A DNA stretch of 64,000 nt from Bacillus cytotoxicus (GTDB taxonomy: Bacteria; Bacillota; Bacilli; Bacillales; Bacillaceae_G), in contig NZ_JAMBOP010000012.1 in the NCBI RefSeq assembly GCF_023715645.1, positions 55,519-119,518 on the forward strand, given 5' to 3'. Below, in pieces: positions 25,055 to 33,555 of this stretch (position 1 is its first letter; every line of letters begins with the position of its first letter). A model generated the notes under the pieces. That model was not told where the DNA came from and ran no database searches. It saw only the letters and a list, made by a program, of their open reading frames with translations. The translations under genes and the position numbers were made by a program.

Positions 25055-25528
25055 CTACTCACTTTTAGTATGCAATTTAAATTTCATACTTGGATGTTCT
25101 TCAGGAAGTAAATCCATTTCATATAGTCTTACTTCAATTCTGTTTATACACCCATGAAAATCTTCTTTTAATTGGCGGTCACTAAGTCGTAAAATTTCCC
25201 ATCCCATTTTTCTTAGATAAGTATCGCGAATTTTATCTTTTTTCTTAGCTTCAGGTGTGTTATGAAAAGTGTATCCATCCACTTCAATACATAATTTCTT
25301 TCCATTTGCTCCAAATATCGCGAAATCTAATCGATATTTTCCTACTTTCTCTTGTACTGTTGGAGAAAGGCCCATGTATCTTAAATGTTCATAAACCTTT
25401 CGTTCTAATTTATTTGCACATTTTTTTCTTTTGTTATCATTGTCAGGATCATAAGCACTTTTATCAGTAATATTGGCCAACACATAAAAGAAAATTACAG
25501 AGGCTATAACAACTAAAAAACCACTCAT
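25055..25528 (-). CDS. Membrane-anchored DUF559-like PD-(D/E)XK nuclease-fold protein, 157 aa
   Basis: N-terminal membrane helix (residues 2-19, FLVVIASVIFFYVLANI), then a Vsr/DUF559-like core: YRLDFAIFGANGKKLCIEVD (the D...ExD active site), GYTFHNTPEAKKKDKIRD and TYLRKMGWEILRLSD. This fold cuts or binds nucleic acid. Membrane anchoring is unusual for it and suggests action on DNA entering or leaving the cell. Confidence 0.75.
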   Translation of the reverse strand: MSGFLVVIASVIFFYVLANITDKSAYDPDNDNKRKKCANKLERKVYEHLRYMGLSPTVQEKVGKYRLDFAIFGANGKKLCIEVDGYTFHNTPEAKKKDKIRDTYLRKMGWEILRLSDRQLKEDFHGCINRIEVRLYEMDLLPEEHPSMKFKLHTKSE

Positions 25529-25723
25529 ATATATCCCACCTTACCTAAGTAGTTCTTCTGTATTAAAAAAATTTGAATAAGCACCAATTACTTAGCTTCT
25601 ACATAGGTTATTAACACGTAGTAATCGAATAATTAATTAGGTTTCTACATCTGTTCTTACTTCTGTAGTATTACCTATGTTTTACGTGTCCAGACCTAAC
25701 AATATCAAGAAACGGTAGTATTG

Positions 25724-25765
25724 TTTATGGGCGACGAGGGCGGGAGACCGAGGGAAGCCCATAAA
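25724..25765. promoter_or_regulatory. GA-rich hairpin upstream of the FtsK-like gene
   Basis: TTTATGGGC (25724-25732) and GCCCATAAA (25757-25765) are perfect complements around a purine-rich loop containing GAGGG twice and CGGGAG. G-rich octamers of this type orient FtsK/SpoIIIE motors (GGGNAGGG, GAGAAGGG). Its place 87 bases before the motor gene makes a loading or recognition site worth considering. The rest of 25529-25851 is AT-rich with nothing recognised. Confidence 0.45.
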
Positions 25766-25851
25766 TGCCCGATTTCCAAAGTTTTATACACAAAAATTTT
25801 ATTTTTTATATTTTTTAATTCATCTCATCATTAAAAAAGGGGGATGTAATT

Positions 25852-27033
25852 GTGATTACTCGTTTTAAAAATTTATGGCAGCAATATCAAGAACAAAAGG
25901 AAGAAAAAGAACTTATTCAAATACTTAGTGATAAAACAACTAAGGCTTTTCATTCAGCGCAATTATTTTTAGTACAAAAAAACAAATTTACTGATTCAAA
26001 CGTGCATATCTACCCAGAGATACGTAGCATAAGGCTGATGGATTACGCTGAAATTGTATTTACAATTCCTAAGGGAATGAATCCAGAAGATGTAAGAAAG
26101 AAAGAGTATGTGTTCAAACAATATTTAAGTGATCACGCTGAACTAGAAGCAGGCCTTGTAAAATTTGTAATACGAATCTTTCCAGACCAAATACAAAACG
26201 TTTTATATGATTATGGTGCTTTTCCTATAAAAAATGAAAAATTACCGGTTATATGCGGACTCAATAAATATAACCAATATGTCGTTTATGATATGATCGA
26301 GCATCCTCACTTATTAATTGCCGGAACAACAGGAAGCGGAAAAAGCACTCAAATTCGCGCAATATTAACTACACTCATACAACGTAAGGGACCAGAACAA
26401 CTCCACCTTTATTTATGCGATTTAAAGAAATCCGAATTCCATCTCTTCCAAAAAATTCAGCATGTAAAAAGCACTACATATACAGCAAATTCCCTTTATC
26501 CAGTCCTAGTCAAATTAAAAAAAGAAATACAAAAAAGAGGAGAAGTTCTCAATAAACATGAGTGTTCGCATATCGATCAATTACCAAATAAGCTTCCGTA
26601 TCTCTTGTTATGTATTGATGAATATCCCTTATTACAGCACAAAAAAGCCATTACAGATATTGTAGAAGAAATTAGTTCAATTGGCCGAACAAACGGAGTA
26701 TTTCTTTTACTTTCTATGCAGCGCCCAGATTCAAAGGTACTTGATGGGAAAATTAAAAACAATTTAAATGTTACTATGGGATTTCGATGTAAAAATGCTA
26801 TAAACGCAAACGTGATGGATTGCCCTGGTGCTGAAAAAATTCCACAGGCAGCCAAAGGACGCATGATACTGAACTTCGGTACATTAGAAACCATACAGGC
26901 ACCATTTTTGTCTGAAGACAAAGCAAAACTAATTCTGCAGAAATATAAAAAAACACAAGATGAGGACCAACAAAGTATGGAAAATGAAAACCTTGAGAAA
27001 GAATCCATTTTTGGAATGTTGGGGGATGAATAA
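25852..27033 (+). CDS. FtsK/SpoIIIE-like DNA translocase, 393 aa
   Basis: Second FtsK-like motor in the window, of the same length as the first. Walker A near residues 157-166 (IAGTTGSGKST), Walker B near 247-256 (YLLLCIDEYPLL), then SMQRPDSKVLDGKIKNN. There is no strong membrane segment. GTG 25852 follows AAAAGGGGGATG. Paired with the Replic_Relax gene five bases downstream. Likely pumps plasmid DNA during transfer or replication, separately from VirD4. Confidence 0.85.
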   Translation: MITRFKNLWQQYQEQKEEKELIQILSDKTTKAFHSAQLFLVQKNKFTDSNVHIYPEIRSIRLMDYAEIVFTIPKGMNPEDVRKKEYVFKQYLSDHAELEAGLVKFVIRIFPDQIQNVLYDYGAFPIKNEKLPVICGLNKYNQYVVYDMIEHPHLLIAGTTGSGKSTQIRAILTTLIQRKGPEQLHLYLCDLKKSEFHLFQKIQHVKSTTYTANSLYPVLVKLKKEIQKRGEVLNKHECSHIDQLPNKLPYLLLCIDEYPLLQHKKAITDIVEEISSIGRTNGVFLLLSMQRPDSKVLDGKIKNNLNVTMGFRCKNAINANVMDCPGAEKIPQAAKGRMILNFGTLETIQAPFLSEDKAKLILQKYKKTQDEDQQSMENENLEKESIFGMLGDE

Positions 27034-27038
27034 GCATT

Positions 27039-27719
27039 ATGAATAAGCGGGATAAAGCTATTGTTAATGATTTATATCGTTTCCGTGTGTTAAGTAGAGA
27101 TCAAATTATAGCTTTTCACTTTTCACAATTAAAAAAACCTGTCAGCACTTGTAATTTAATCTTAAAGCGCCTACAGGATCGTGGCCATATCAAAGCATTC
27201 AAGGGGTTTCAACCATTTGTATACGCTTCTGTAGACTCTAAGATAAAAGAGAGCAGCCAAAAGATACTACACTTTTTAGCGATTGCAGACACTTTTATTG
27301 AAATGAAAAAATATGATGAGCCTACCCATGTACTTATCGAGCCAAAATTCGCTGAAAAAGGGACCATTGAACCCGATGCATTTTGTATATTTAAAAGAAC
27401 ACCATTTTTTATTGAAATACAAAGAAGTGTCTACTCAGAAAAGGTAATGAAAGAAAAAATTGGTCGATATGAAGCTTTTTATCACTCAGAAGTTTGGAAG
27501 GAATTTGAGTGGCAAAAAACAGATAAAAAAGTATTCCCCATTATTTTGTTCATAACAGATACACGCTACAACATAGAAACAGATGTATTACGTATTGTGC
27601 AAGCTCCCAACATTACAGATTTAGTTCATCTATTTGAATCAAATTCTCCACAAAAGAAACATACACACAATACAGTTTCTAAAGATCAGAAACCTACAAT
27701 CCGTATACAATTGAAATAA
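27039..27719 (+). CDS. Replication-relaxation (Replic_Relax) family protein, 226 aa
   Basis: N-terminal winged helix (YRFRVLSRDQIIAFHF, about residues 10-30), then FFIEIQRSVYSEKVMKEKI and FPIILFITDTRYNIETDV. Same architecture as the protein at 1796. It follows the FtsK-like gene at five bases. A C-terminal Lys/Gln-rich tail is present. Probable replication or transfer partner of the motor. Confidence 0.8.
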   Translation: MNKRDKAIVNDLYRFRVLSRDQIIAFHFSQLKKPVSTCNLILKRLQDRGHIKAFKGFQPFVYASVDSKIKESSQKILHFLAIADTFIEMKKYDEPTHVLIEPKFAEKGTIEPDAFCIFKRTPFFIEIQRSVYSEKVMKEKIGRYEAFYHSEVWKEFEWQKTDKKVFPIILFITDTRYNIETDVLRIVQAPNITDLVHLFESNSPQKKHTHNTVSKDQKPTIRIQLK

Positions 27720-27742
27720 AACTTACCTTTTAAAAATTATGC

Positions 27743-27784
27743 TATAATTACCAAGTAACCGAAAAGTTAGGGTGAATGGTTATC
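27743..27784 (+). promoter_or_regulatory. Promoter and 5' leader that can pair with the 3' end of the same mRNA
   Basis: TGCTATAAT is an extended -10 box (27743-27748), so transcription should start near 27755. From that point GTAACC (27755-27760) pairs with GGTTAC (28021-28026), GTTAGGGTG (27766-27774) with CACCCTAAC (28006-28014), and TGGTTATC (27777-27784) with GATAACCA (27997-28004): 23 base pairs closing the ends of the transcript around the gene at 27833. Confidence 0.65.
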
Positions 27785-27832
27785 ATTTCTCTTCTTTCTA
27801 CTGAAAGTAGTGGGGGAAGGGGGTGAAAAGCC

Positions 27833-27994
27833 ATGGAAACATTTCTCGAATTTCTGAAAGAAATTATAAAAGGTGTACTACGTGAAGGCGCAGCACATCT
27901 TTTTAAGAAACATTTAGAAAAAGAGAAATCCACCCTTTCTTATCGCCGTCGCAAGCAAAAGAAAAAGGGTGGATCTCGTAAAACAAAATGTTAA
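27833..27994 (+). CDS. Small amphipathic-basic protein, possible type I toxin-like, 53 aa
   Basis: GGGGGTG precedes ATG 27833. The N-terminal 27 residues form an amphipathic helix (METFLEFLKEIIKGVLREGA), followed by a very basic tail (YRRRKQKKKGGSRK). Leader and trailer are complementary over 23 bp, and a pyrimidine-rich stretch (TCTCTTCTTTC) could cover the purine-rich ribosome site. A terminator follows. This is the layout of translationally locked toxin messages of type I systems, but the protein lacks the long membrane helix typical of those toxins. I know no homologue. Confidence 0.6.
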   Translation: METFLEFLKEIIKGVLREGAAHLFKKHLEKEKSTLSYRRRKQKKKGGSRKTKC

Positions 27995-28033
27995 TCGATA
28001 ACCACCACCCTAACGGCTATGGTTACCAGAAAG

Positions 28034-28070
28034 ATGAGCGCATGTTACTAGCATGTCGCTCTCTTTTTTT
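28034..28070 (+). terminator. Intrinsic terminator
   Basis: GAGCGCATG and CATGTCGCTC form the stem, followed by TCTTTTTTT. Ends the 53-aa gene transcript. Confidence 0.8.
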
Positions 28071-28202
28071 ATTATATTAATTGTGAAATAAAATATGTGC
28101 TGTTGTAACTATATTATAACATGTACATAAAAGTTTGCAATTCGCTCTAGATTTGAGATTGTAAAAGCATCTGAGTGAATTCAAAAATTTCTTTATCTCG
28201 CT

Positions 28203-29195
28203 TTATTGAGATTTATCATCTCTTTTTTTCTCCTCGATATTTTGCATTAGTTCTAATCTCTTTTGCAATTTCGCAATTTCTTTTTCATGCTTTTCTTCTT
28301 TTTTATCCATTTTTTCATAAAGAGATTGGATTTTAAGGTTCATTTCCTCTTGGACTTTTTTCATTTCCTGTTGATGTAATTTTTCTTGCTGCAGCAACTC
28401 TTTTTCTTTGTCCAAACGTTCTTGTTCAACGTGCTGTTTAAGTTGCTGTTCATGATAAGTATTTAATTTATTAATTTCTTCTTCATGCTGCTCACGAATG
28501 GAGTTAACCTCAATAACATGGTTTTTCTTAGTTAACTGTTCGCGTTCTTCAAATTCTGCTTTCTGTTTTGCTGTTTCATTTTCTAAATTAGCCATCTTAG
28601 AATCAAGCCCGTTCAATGTTTGCAACGTATCATCTAAGTGGGATTTTAAATCTATATTTTCTTGAGCCATAGGCTGCAAAATAGAAATGTCTGTTTCATA
28701 CTTTTGGATCTTATCCTTTAATTCAGCAATCAAATCTTGTGTATTGTTGAAGCTGTTTTTAACTTCTTCGTATTGAGATTCTAATAATTCTTTCTCTTGC
28801 TTCATGTTTTCTGTGGTAGTTTCAGCTTCGGATAAACCTTCCGTACATTTCTTTAATTTATCTCTTGTCTCTTGAAGTGTTTCTTTGTACTGTTCTATTT
28901 CTTTTTCTAATGCTGCAACAGCACTTTGCTTAATATGTACTGACTGCACAATTATATTGTTAAATAACTCGTATAGACGCCTAGTATGATACTCAACCTC
29001 TTCAATTTCCTTTGTATACTCTTCATTGGTATCTTTAATACCTTTGCCCCTCATAGCCTCATAAGCTTGTGCAAGCCACTCATTCTTTCGCATACCAGAT
29101 GCTTCAATCATATCATCAATCTTTTGTTTTAGTTCTGGATCGACCTTAAACGGAGCTACTACCTGTTTTTGTTTTTCATTCCCTTGCTCAGTCAT
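28203..29195 (-). CDS. RHH plus long coiled-coil DNA-binding protein (KfrA-like architecture), 330 aa
   Basis: Residues 14-50 look like a ribbon-helix-helix DNA-binding domain (VAPFKVDPELKQKIDDMIEA, GMRKNEWLAQAYEAM). Residues 60-325 are an almost continuous Glu/Lys/Gln coiled coil. Plasmid proteins with this layout (KfrA, for example) bind their own operators and help partition. Four GTTAAC sites lie just upstream, fitting autoregulation. GGGAGATG is the ribosome site. Confidence 0.72.
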   Translation of the reverse strand: MTEQGNEKQKQVVAPFKVDPELKQKIDDMIEASGMRKNEWLAQAYEAMRGKGIKDTNEEYTKEIEEVEYHTRRLYELFNNIIVQSVHIKQSAVAALEKEIEQYKETLQETRDKLKKCTEGLSEAETTTENMKQEKELLESQYEEVKNSFNNTQDLIAELKDKIQKYETDISILQPMAQENIDLKSHLDDTLQTLNGLDSKMANLENETAKQKAEFEEREQLTKKNHVIEVNSIREQHEEEINKLNTYHEQQLKQHVEQERLDKEKELLQQEKLHQQEMKKVQEEMNLKIQSLYEKMDKKEEKHEKEIAKLQKRLELMQNIEEKKRDDKSQ

Positions 29196-29217
29196 TTTGC
29201 ATCTCCCTCTCTATTAA

Positions 29218-29281
29218 GTTAACTTATTTATAAATACAAACCTTTATATAACTAGGGTTAACCTAGTTAACTTAGGTTAAC
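29218..29281. promoter_or_regulatory. Cluster of GTTAAC palindromes, likely operator
   Basis: GTTAAC occurs at 29218, 29257, 29266 and 29276; the last three are nine to ten bases apart, within AGGTTAACCT-like contexts. Roughly helical spacing upstream of the RHH-coiled-coil gene suggests cooperative binding by that protein. Confidence 0.65.
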
Positions 29282-29434
29282 CTCACAAAAACATTATACC
29301 ATATTTTTCAATACGGTTGTTGTTTTTACACCATTATCCAATTTTAAATTGCATCATTGTAGATTGGAAATAAAGATTGTTTTATGCAACCAAAATATAG
29401 CTTCAATCAATCATAATGAGAATAAAAAGAAGGA

Positions 29435-29641
29435 TTATGGCTTTCTCGCCACTAATCCTTCCATTAAAACATTCGGGTAATCAACTAAATAATAATCTTT
29501 TAAATCATGGTGTACCCTTGTTTTTATCCATTTTAACTCTAGTTTAACCTCAATATCGTCACCTGTAGTAAAGTATTGCCCATCAGGCAATGCATATCTA
29601 CCCTGATGATTCTTTCTGAGAGTGCCAATCAAAATTATCAA
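29435..29641 (-). CDS. DUF5348-like protein, 68 aa
   Basis: GTLRKNHQGRYALPDGQYFT followed by GDDIEVKLELKWIKTRVHHD matches my memory of the short DUF5348 family on Gram-positive elements. AAAGGGAG lies upstream. Function unknown. Confidence 0.6.
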   Translation of the reverse strand: MIILIGTLRKNHQGRYALPDGQYFTTGDDIEVKLELKWIKTRVHHDLKDYYLVDYPNVLMEGLVARKP

Positions 29642-29847
29642 CTCCCTTTAATAATTCTAATAATAGTTTTGACATATAAAATAAAACTGATTCAGATAAA
29701 AATAAAGAAGATTGGTGTATTCAAAGTTTGTCGAAAAGTTTTTAATAAATATTTATATAATAAATATTTATTAAAATTTCCTATCTATTGCTAATATTTC
29801 CAAACGCTATTATCTTAAAGGCAACAAATCAAATGGAGGATGATACT

Positions 29848-30057
29848 ATGCTAAATGTTCGCGTATCTGGCAATGAAGAAGAAGTGAAAATTTTTCTTAC
29901 TTTCTTTTCTAACATCGCTGAAGCACAAGGGGGATATAAGATCACCAGAATTCGAGAACCACAAAAAGGTAATAATCCGAAATATAAAAATTCTTCTAAT
30001 GTCCTAGGTTATATGAGTTTAGTATCTATTATATCCGGAGGCGAAAATGATGCGTAA
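29848..30057 (+). CDS. DUF3970-like protein, 69 aa
   Basis: MLNVRVSGNEEEVKIFLTFF, then GYKITRIREPQKGNNPKYKN, resembles the small DUF3970 proteins of Bacillus plasmids and phages. ATG 29848 follows TGGAGGATG; the longer frame from 29788 lacks a site. Overlaps the next gene by a few bases. Confidence 0.6.
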   Translation: MLNVRVSGNEEEVKIFLTFFSNIAEAQGGYKITRIREPQKGNNPKYKNSSNVLGYMSLVSIISGGENDA

Positions 30058-30748
30058 AGAGTTGATACCACCTATAAAAATGTATGCAGCTTTTCACGAT
30101 GTACTTAAACAGGATTTAATCAAATGGGTAATTAACATCTCTAAAGAAATAGAATTAGAACATGAGTGGAAAGAATTGACCAAGTATGAAATTATGGATG
30201 TAATCGATAAACACTATAATTCCAATCAATATCACGCTATTTTACATTATAAAATTATTGAAGATTTTCCAAATTCCACAGGAATCGGACCTTCCAAAGT
30301 GGAAGAAATTCTAGAATGTACAAAAACCGAACGCAAGCGTTGGGAACACGAAAAAAAGTTACCTATTGTTTCTTGGTTCGATGCAGGAAGTAAGCGTAAT
30401 CCTATTCCAGTACCTATGTATTGCCGAAAAAAAATTGAAAACTTAACTCCTGAAGTCTTAGATCGTTGGAGAGCAGAACACGCAGAATATATAGCAATGA
30501 AGCGTAGGACAAAAGAAGAAATAACTAAAAAAGAATCCGTATTCATCGAAATTCAAGCTATAACAGAAGGGGAACCGATATATAAAGTCTTCGGCCCAGC
30601 TGTAACTTATTCTGAACAAGAAATTGAGGAACTTTGGAAGAAGCACAAGAATAACCTGCCTTTTGAATGGGAGGGAAAAAGGTGCAGCGTTTTCTTAAAG
30701 TGCTTTAATTCAAATATGATATTCAAACACGAAGCAATAACTCTGTAA
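30050..30748 (+). CDS. Hypothetical protein, 232 aa
   Basis: GGAGG is spaced eight bases before ATG 30050 (ATG 30047 is possible). Soluble; contains TERKRWEHEKKLPIVSWFD and a Lys/Glu-rich helix, then KVFGPAVTYSEQEIEELWKK. Coupled to the DUF3970-like gene. No function recognised. Confidence 0.6.
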   Translation: MRKELIPPIKMYAAFHDVLKQDLIKWVINISKEIELEHEWKELTKYEIMDVIDKHYNSNQYHAILHYKIIEDFPNSTGIGPSKVEEILECTKTERKRWEHEKKLPIVSWFDAGSKRNPIPVPMYCRKKIENLTPEVLDRWRAEHAEYIAMKRRTKEEITKKESVFIEIQAITEGEPIYKVFGPAVTYSEQEIEELWKKHKNNLPFEWEGKRCSVFLKCFNSNMIFKHEAITL

Positions 30749-30755
30749 AAAGCAT

Positions 30756-30786
30756 TAATAACCCAAGGGGTCCCTTGGGTTATTTA
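30756..30786. terminator. Bidirectional intrinsic terminator
   Basis: AATAACCCAAGGG and CCCTTGGGTTATT form a near-perfect stem between convergent genes. Confidence 0.85.
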
Positions 30787-31799
30787 CTATCTTCTTGAAA
30801 ATTATCAACTTTTATTGCAGCTATTCGATTTTTCATTGTAATTTGCTTACAGATATATAATCCAATACACGTAAAGTACCAAAATACAAACAATTCATAG
30901 CTTTTCACATTCGGATCCATTACAAAAAATGCTGTGAAAACAAATAAAAATACACAAGGAAAAATTAAGTCTGTCTTTTCACCTTTCCAATAAGACATAA
31001 CTTTGCTTTTCTTCAGCAAAATATACAATAAAATGACTACGATAATTGTACAAGGTATAACGACATACCATTGACTAATCGTTACTTCCGGAAAATAATA
31101 CACGAATACAGTTGCAATCAAATTGTGTATGCCATGTGCGAGAATCGATGCAAGAATACTACCAGTAGCAAAAGTTACTAAAGTATAAATAATCGAGGAC
31201 GAAAGGGTATACGTTGCTTGATGTGGATTCGCATGCATGACAGAGAATGTAACGGTAGTAATTATAACAGCAATCACTGGATTATAAGATCGGAATTGAT
31301 ATAATACTAGTCCTCTTGTGAGTAGTTCTTCAAGAATCGGACCGAAAATCGATAATCCTAATACAAAAACGAAAAAATTTGTTTTTTCACTTAACGTTCC
31401 AAATACTTGTGTGTAGTCTCCAAAAATACCCTTTCCTAATTCATCCAAAAAATTGACTAAAGGCAATTCAAAGATCACTAGCAACATGATTAAAAAGGCA
31501 TCCCTTATTCTAATCTTTCGAATTGGCACTATTTCTAAAAACTTAATCGGTTTTATTTCAAAGATCTCTTTCATACTATTTTTCACTCTTAACGATTTAG
31601 ACAACATCACAATTATACTTATTCCCATAAGCACACCTAACAAAGATCCAAGATACTTAAAAGCCATAAAATGTGTTTTAGCAGCCGCGATTTCCCCTAT
31701 AGATAAACCTACGCTGTGTACAACATAAACCACCATAAATAAACTTCCACACAATACGGCTGAAATAACTAACTTTTCATTTACATTCATTTGATTCAA
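30780..31799 (-). CDS. CPBP-family intramembrane metalloprotease, 339 aa
   Basis: CAAX/Abi-type membrane protease with about nine hydrophobic segments. Motif 1 is PILEELLTRGLVL (EExxxR), motif 2 FSVMHANPHQ (FxxxH) and motif 3 LAHGIHNLIATVF (HxxxN). TTG 31799 follows GGAGGAG. In Gram-positives such proteins mature or confer immunity to peptides; on a plasmid it may process a signal or bacteriocin-like peptide. Possible involvement in maturing the Phr peptide is only a guess. Confidence 0.85.
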   Translation of the reverse strand: MNQMNVNEKLVISAVLCGSLFMVVYVVHSVGLSIGEIAAAKTHFMAFKYLGSLLGVLMGISIIVMLSKSLRVKNSMKEIFEIKPIKFLEIVPIRKIRIRDAFLIMLLVIFELPLVNFLDELGKGIFGDYTQVFGTLSEKTNFFVFVLGLSIFGPILEELLTRGLVLYQFRSYNPVIAVIITTVTFSVMHANPHQATYTLSSSIIYTLVTFATGSILASILAHGIHNLIATVFVYYFPEVTISQWYVVIPCTIIVVILLYILLKKSKVMSYWKGEKTDLIFPCVFLFVFTAFFVMDPNVKSYELFVFWYFTCIGLYICKQITMKNRIAAIKVDNFQEDSK

Positions 31800-31939
31800 C
31801 TTTTCTCCTCCATCTAATCCTCAACATATCTCTATATTGGCTAATAGTTACCCCATATTAAAGGATAATATACTGTTGAAAGTTCAGAAGTACTATACCG
31901 CTTCATAAAGACCTTGCTATTAGATAACAGCAAGGTTAC

Positions 31940-32140
31940 TCAATTCTTTACTAATGTTTTTAAATGTTCATATCCTTCTCTTGTAATCAGTAGCTCTCTG
32001 CCCTTCATTTCTACGCTACCCTTCAATAACATATTTGAATGTCTCACCCACAAAAAATATATATATTTAGGGTTTTTACCTAGCTTTATACTCGCTTCAC
32101 GAGTTGTTAAAATCTCATTCCATATTAATGACAAAACCAC
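31940..32140 (-). CDS. MerR-like HTH protein, 66 aa
   Basis: GTG start with AGGGGG upstream. TTREASIKLGKNPKYIYFLW is an HTH-like segment, and KGRELLITREGYEHLK fits the wing and helix of small plasmid DNA-binding proteins. Downstream of the CPBP gene on the same strand as the relaxase. Confidence 0.55.
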   Translation of the reverse strand: MVLSLIWNEILTTREASIKLGKNPKYIYFLWVRHSNMLLKGSVEMKGRELLITREGYEHLKTLVKN

Positions 32141-32219
32141 CCTACCCCCTAGTATCTTAATTTATTTATTCCATTCACAAGATACTATACAATATCCTTT
32201 TTGGATGGCATATAATTTT

Positions 32220-33539
32220 TTATCTTTCATTTTCTTTTTTACGTTGCTGCTGTCTTTGTTGCTCTTGGCTTTTTACTTCCACCTCTCTTTCTTTTCCTAA
32301 ACTTCCATAAAGTAAATTTCGTTCTTTTGTCAGTAATGACAACTTGTAATGTAATTCGGATTCATCGGTTATACCATAATTCTTTTTTAGATAGTTCATA
32401 TTATGCTTGGCAACATCATACTGTTTAAATTCCTGATAATGCTCTTGCTTAAATGTCATTTTATTTTCTGCCTTTTTATACGCCACGATTAAAGGATAAC
32501 TATTTTTATAGGTTTGGAAACAGCCCTTCATTTTCTTTAATCTAAAAATTTCATTATCAATACCTAAAAGTTGCTTTTCAAAGCTGTCAATTAACGCTTC
32601 CTTATTTGCTTCAATTTCATCAAGTTCCGAAAGTGAAACATTTAGTTTATATAGCTTAGAGCTTAATTCATTTAGATAATTAATATTTTGTTTCGTAGCC
32701 CATCTTTGCAGCCCCTTATTATTTTTAAATTTCTCTTGGGATTTATCTATCCATTGTCGATTCATTATACTTGTTTTGATTGGTGAATAACCTTTGTTTT
32801 GTATCCTGTATTTAATAGAGGATTCAAGGTAATTAAACCCCAATGTCTTAGTTCTCATAAACTTTCCTGACTTCGGATTCTGAAACGATAGGTATTTCCC
32901 TTGCTTATGCTCATATCCTTCTTTCCGCATTAAGCCTAAAAATTCATCAAACGAATTTGATTTTGATATGTTTTTATCAATTGTTTCTTCTAAATTTCCT
33001 TTAAAGGATTTCTTCTTTGATCTAGCTACATATTCGTTAAAAGCTAAATATTTTTTCCTTCCCTTTCTTCCTTCCTCGATTATCGACAAACCATATTTTT
33101 CAGAGATTTTATCATTTTCTTCACGTAATCTATCCAAAGTGTTTACACGCTTTGAATCAAACATTTTTAATTTATTAAAATCAATATTATTGAAAATAAT
33201 ATGATTGTGTAAATTATCTGTTTCTGTATGTGTAATTACTGTATATTGATGATTGCCCTTCAGATAATTATCCGCAAATTCTACTCCGTACTGATGAACT
33301 TGTTCTGGCGTTAAGTTATCGTCACTATCAAAGGATTGAATTATCATTCTTGCACTCACGTTTTTATTACTTTTATTTTTTTCGTTATAATCAACTAAAA
33401 CACTTTTAAAATCTCTTTCTATTGTTTCGATACTACACTCATAAGATGTAACTAATTCCTCGTTTGTTTTATGATCTTGCATACTGTAATTAATGACAGC
33501 TTTCAAGTCTTTCACTTTTTGTATTTTGACAATAGACAT
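32220..33539 (-). CDS. mobA: MOBP-type relaxase (MobA/VirD2-like), 439 aa
   Basis: Nicks oriT and pilots the DNA strand. Candidate catalytic Tyr18 in VINYSMQDHKT. The metal-binding motif HTETDNLHNHIIF (His104, His111, His113) and the preceding ARMIIQSF match relaxase/MobA domains. The C-terminal half is helical and ends in a Gln/Arg/Lys/Glu-rich tail. Sixteen bases follow the MobC-like gene, so they are co-transcribed. Together with VirD4 and VirB4 it makes the element potentially self-transmissible. Confidence 0.9.
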   Translation of the reverse strand: MSIVKIQKVKDLKAVINYSMQDHKTNEELVTSYECSIETIERDFKSVLVDYNEKNKSNKNVSARMIIQSFDSDDNLTPEQVHQYGVEFADNYLKGNHQYTVITHTETDNLHNHIIFNNIDFNKLKMFDSKRVNTLDRLREENDKISEKYGLSIIEEGRKGRKKYLAFNEYVARSKKKSFKGNLEETIDKNISKSNSFDEFLGLMRKEGYEHKQGKYLSFQNPKSGKFMRTKTLGFNYLESSIKYRIQNKGYSPIKTSIMNRQWIDKSQEKFKNNKGLQRWATKQNINYLNELSSKLYKLNVSLSELDEIEANKEALIDSFEKQLLGIDNEIFRLKKMKGCFQTYKNSYPLIVAYKKAENKMTFKQEHYQEFKQYDVAKHNMNYLKKNYGITDESELHYKLSLLTKERNLLYGSLGKEREVEVKSQEQQRQQQRKKENER

Positions 33540-33555
33540 TGTAATCAGTCCTTAA

